A DNA stretch of 6,737 nt from Anaeromyxobacter_A sp035636195 (GTDB taxonomy: Bacteria > Myxococcota > Myxococcia > Myxococcales > Anaeromyxobacteraceae), in assembly GCA_035636195.1 (NCBI GenBank), contig DASPZP010000196.1, positions 1-6,737 of the forward strand, read 5' to 3'. A program made the position numbers and the translations under genes. A model generated the notes under the pieces. The model was not told where the DNA came from. It was given only the letters and a program-made list of their open reading frames with translations, and searched no databases. Each line of letters opens with the position of its first letter. The first letter of the stretch is position 1. This document shows positions 6,150 to 6,737 of this stretch, one piece after another.

Positions 6150-6223
6150 GGGTCCACCTCGATTGATCAAGACGAGGCGCCCTACCTATCGAGCGCGTCT
6201 CGTCCAGGCAACGCCGAGGGAGG
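6091..6223 (-). repeat. Duplicated promoter-leader-signal-peptide block, copy 2
   Basis: Counterpart of 3004-3137 in the same orientation. It holds the signal-peptide codons 6091-6149, the 33-base leader, the promoter-like element and AGGGAGG at 6217-6223. Similarity fades on the far side of both copies; the hairpins beyond them are not alike in sequence. Confidence 0.6.
6183..6211 (-). promoter_or_regulatory. Possible promoter upstream of the signal-peptide ORF and barrel gene
   Basis: On the minus strand TTGCCT (6206-6211) and TAGGTA (6183-6188) are 17 bases apart, and the element lies 33 bases before the ATG at 6149. The -10 match alone is poor; support comes from the equivalent element at 3097-3125. 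Confidence 0.3.
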
Positions 6224-6275
6224 TCGCGAGAAGGGGGTTCACGGAGTGAGCGTCGGGCCCTCGACCAACGGCATT

Positions 6276-6317
6276 CCCCCGACGCGGCGAGGCCCCAACT
6301 GTCTCGCCGATCGGGGG
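6276..6317. other. Nested perfect hairpin (14 bp) in the divergent intergenic region
   Basis: Outer arms CCCCCGA (6276-6282) and TCGGGGG (6311-6317) pair perfectly. Inside them CGGCGAG (6285-6291) and CTCGCCG (6303-6309) also pair perfectly, with an 11-base loop. Only two bases on the left and one on the right are unpaired between the stems. There is no T-run on either strand, and the flanking genes diverge, so a terminator has no obvious gene to end. A regulator site, cruciform or part of a small RNA is possible. Confidence 0.5.
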
Positions 6318-6344
6318 TAAGCGGCGGTTGACCCCGCGGCTCCG

Positions 6345-6372
6345 TTGCCGGCCCGCGCGGAGGCCCTAGATC
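6345..6372 (+). promoter_or_regulatory. Weak candidate promoter of the SnoaL-like gene
   Basis: TTGCCG (6345-6350) and TAGATC (6367-6372) are separated by 16 bases and lie 48 bases before the ATG at 6421. The match is modest and rests on sequence alone. The rest of 6224-6420, apart from the hairpin, shows no gene or recognised element. Confidence 0.22.
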
Positions 6373-6420
6373 ACCCGCGCCTCGCGACGTCATACAGCAG
6401 CGGGGCGGAAGGAGCGAATC

Positions 6421-6737
6421 ATGGCCGTCGACATCAAGCAGGCTCACCGCCGGGTGATCGAGGAGGCGTTCGGCAAGGGCAACGTGGACGTGTTCGACGA
6501 GATCTGCGACCCGAGCTTCCGGAGCCACGACCCGGTGACCGGCGACGCGGACCTGCGCCAGGAGAAGGAGAACTGCCGCATGTACCGGACCGCGTTCCCG
6601 GATCTCAAGCCGACGATCCTGTCGAGCTGCGCCGAGGGGGACGTGGTGGTCACCCAGTGGCGCATGACGGGCACCCACCAGAAGGCGCTCATGGGCATCG
6701 AGCCGACCGGAGCGCGGTGCACGGTGGAGGGCATCAC
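6421..6737 (+). CDS. SnoaL-like polyketide cyclase / ester cyclase family protein (3' end outside window)
   Basis: The first 105 codons of a small cytoplasmic NTF2-fold protein. SnoaL proteins close polyketide rings by aldol chemistry, but most homologues, including stand-alone ones like this, have no known substrate. Visible family features are an N-terminal helix followed by a DVFDEICDP-type segment (23-31), SHDP with His36 and Asp37, FPDLKPTI (59-66), a VVTQWRMTGTH strand (76-86) and MGIEPTGARCTVEGI (91-105). These match the ester-cyclase pattern 'GTH...G..PTG...'. Members are usually about 130-150 residues, so the missing part is probably short. The start is well supported: GGAAGGAG lies just upstream of the ATG, and no signal peptide is present. 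It diverges from the barrel locus. It shares only a broad fold, not close sequence, with the secreted NTF2-like protein at 2373-3062. Confidence 0.85.
   Translation, partial: MAVDIKQAHRRVIEEAFGKGNVDVFDEICDPSFRSHDPVTGDADLRQEKENCRMYRTAFPDLKPTILSSCAEGDVVVTQWRMTGTHQKALMGIEPTGARCTVEGI

Noticed and set aside
6088..6678. Minus-strand frame of 196 codons across the SnoaL-like gene and the intergenic region
   Set aside because: It runs antisense to a gene with a clear ribosome binding site and SnoaL motifs, and through the nested hairpin; no domain seen.
1..6737. tRNA, rRNA, CRISPR arrays, insertion sequences or attachment sites
   Set aside because: I saw no cloverleaf, regularly spaced repeats, transposase motifs or terminal inverted repeats in the window.

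Overview
High-GC bacterial chromosome segment (about 70% G+C by eye, strong G/C preference at third codon positions). Together with a eukaryotic-type Ser/Thr kinase carrying a myxobacterial-style HRDLTPxN catalytic loop, an Omp85-type outer-membrane barrel and signal-peptide-bearing secreted proteins, this suggests a Gram-negative member of the Myxococcota or another former deltaproteobacterial lineage. The assignment is inferred from gene style, not from a marker gene.

Layout: (1) 1-2207, minus strand: a large sensor-type Ser/Thr kinase (kinase, one membrane helix, TolB/FlgO-like domain, TPR repeats) that runs off the left edge. (2) 2373-3062, minus: a secreted NTF2-like protein with a Gly/Ser/Thr/Pro tail. 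(3) 3063-3225: divergent control region with a promoter-like element for the minus gene and a strong hairpin in the leader of the plus gene. (4) 3226-4915, plus: a two-gene operon with overlapping reading frames, XdhC/CoxI-family and MobA/MocA-like, both linked to maturation of the molybdenum cofactor of hydroxylases; no molybdoenzyme subunit lies in the window. (5) 4937-6149, minus: a POTRA-less Omp85-like barrel whose only candidate signal peptide is in another frame and ends in a stop. (6) 6150-6420: second divergent control region with a nested 14-bp hairpin. (7) 6421-6737, plus: the start of a SnoaL-like (ester cyclase-type) protein cut by the right edge.

The main unusual feature is a duplicated control and export block. 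The promoter-like element, leader and signal-peptide codons of the secreted NTF2-like gene (about 3004-3137) recur upstream of the barrel gene (about 6091-6223). In the second copy the signal peptide leads into a 38-residue frame that ends with nearly the same tail as the NTF2-like protein (GTGSPPTK, then stop), while the barrel continues in the +1 frame. Removing one base in the AAA run at 6036-6038 would join signal peptide and barrel. The second copy is therefore either an internally deleted paralogue beside a headless barrel gene, or the frameshifted 5' end of the barrel gene itself.
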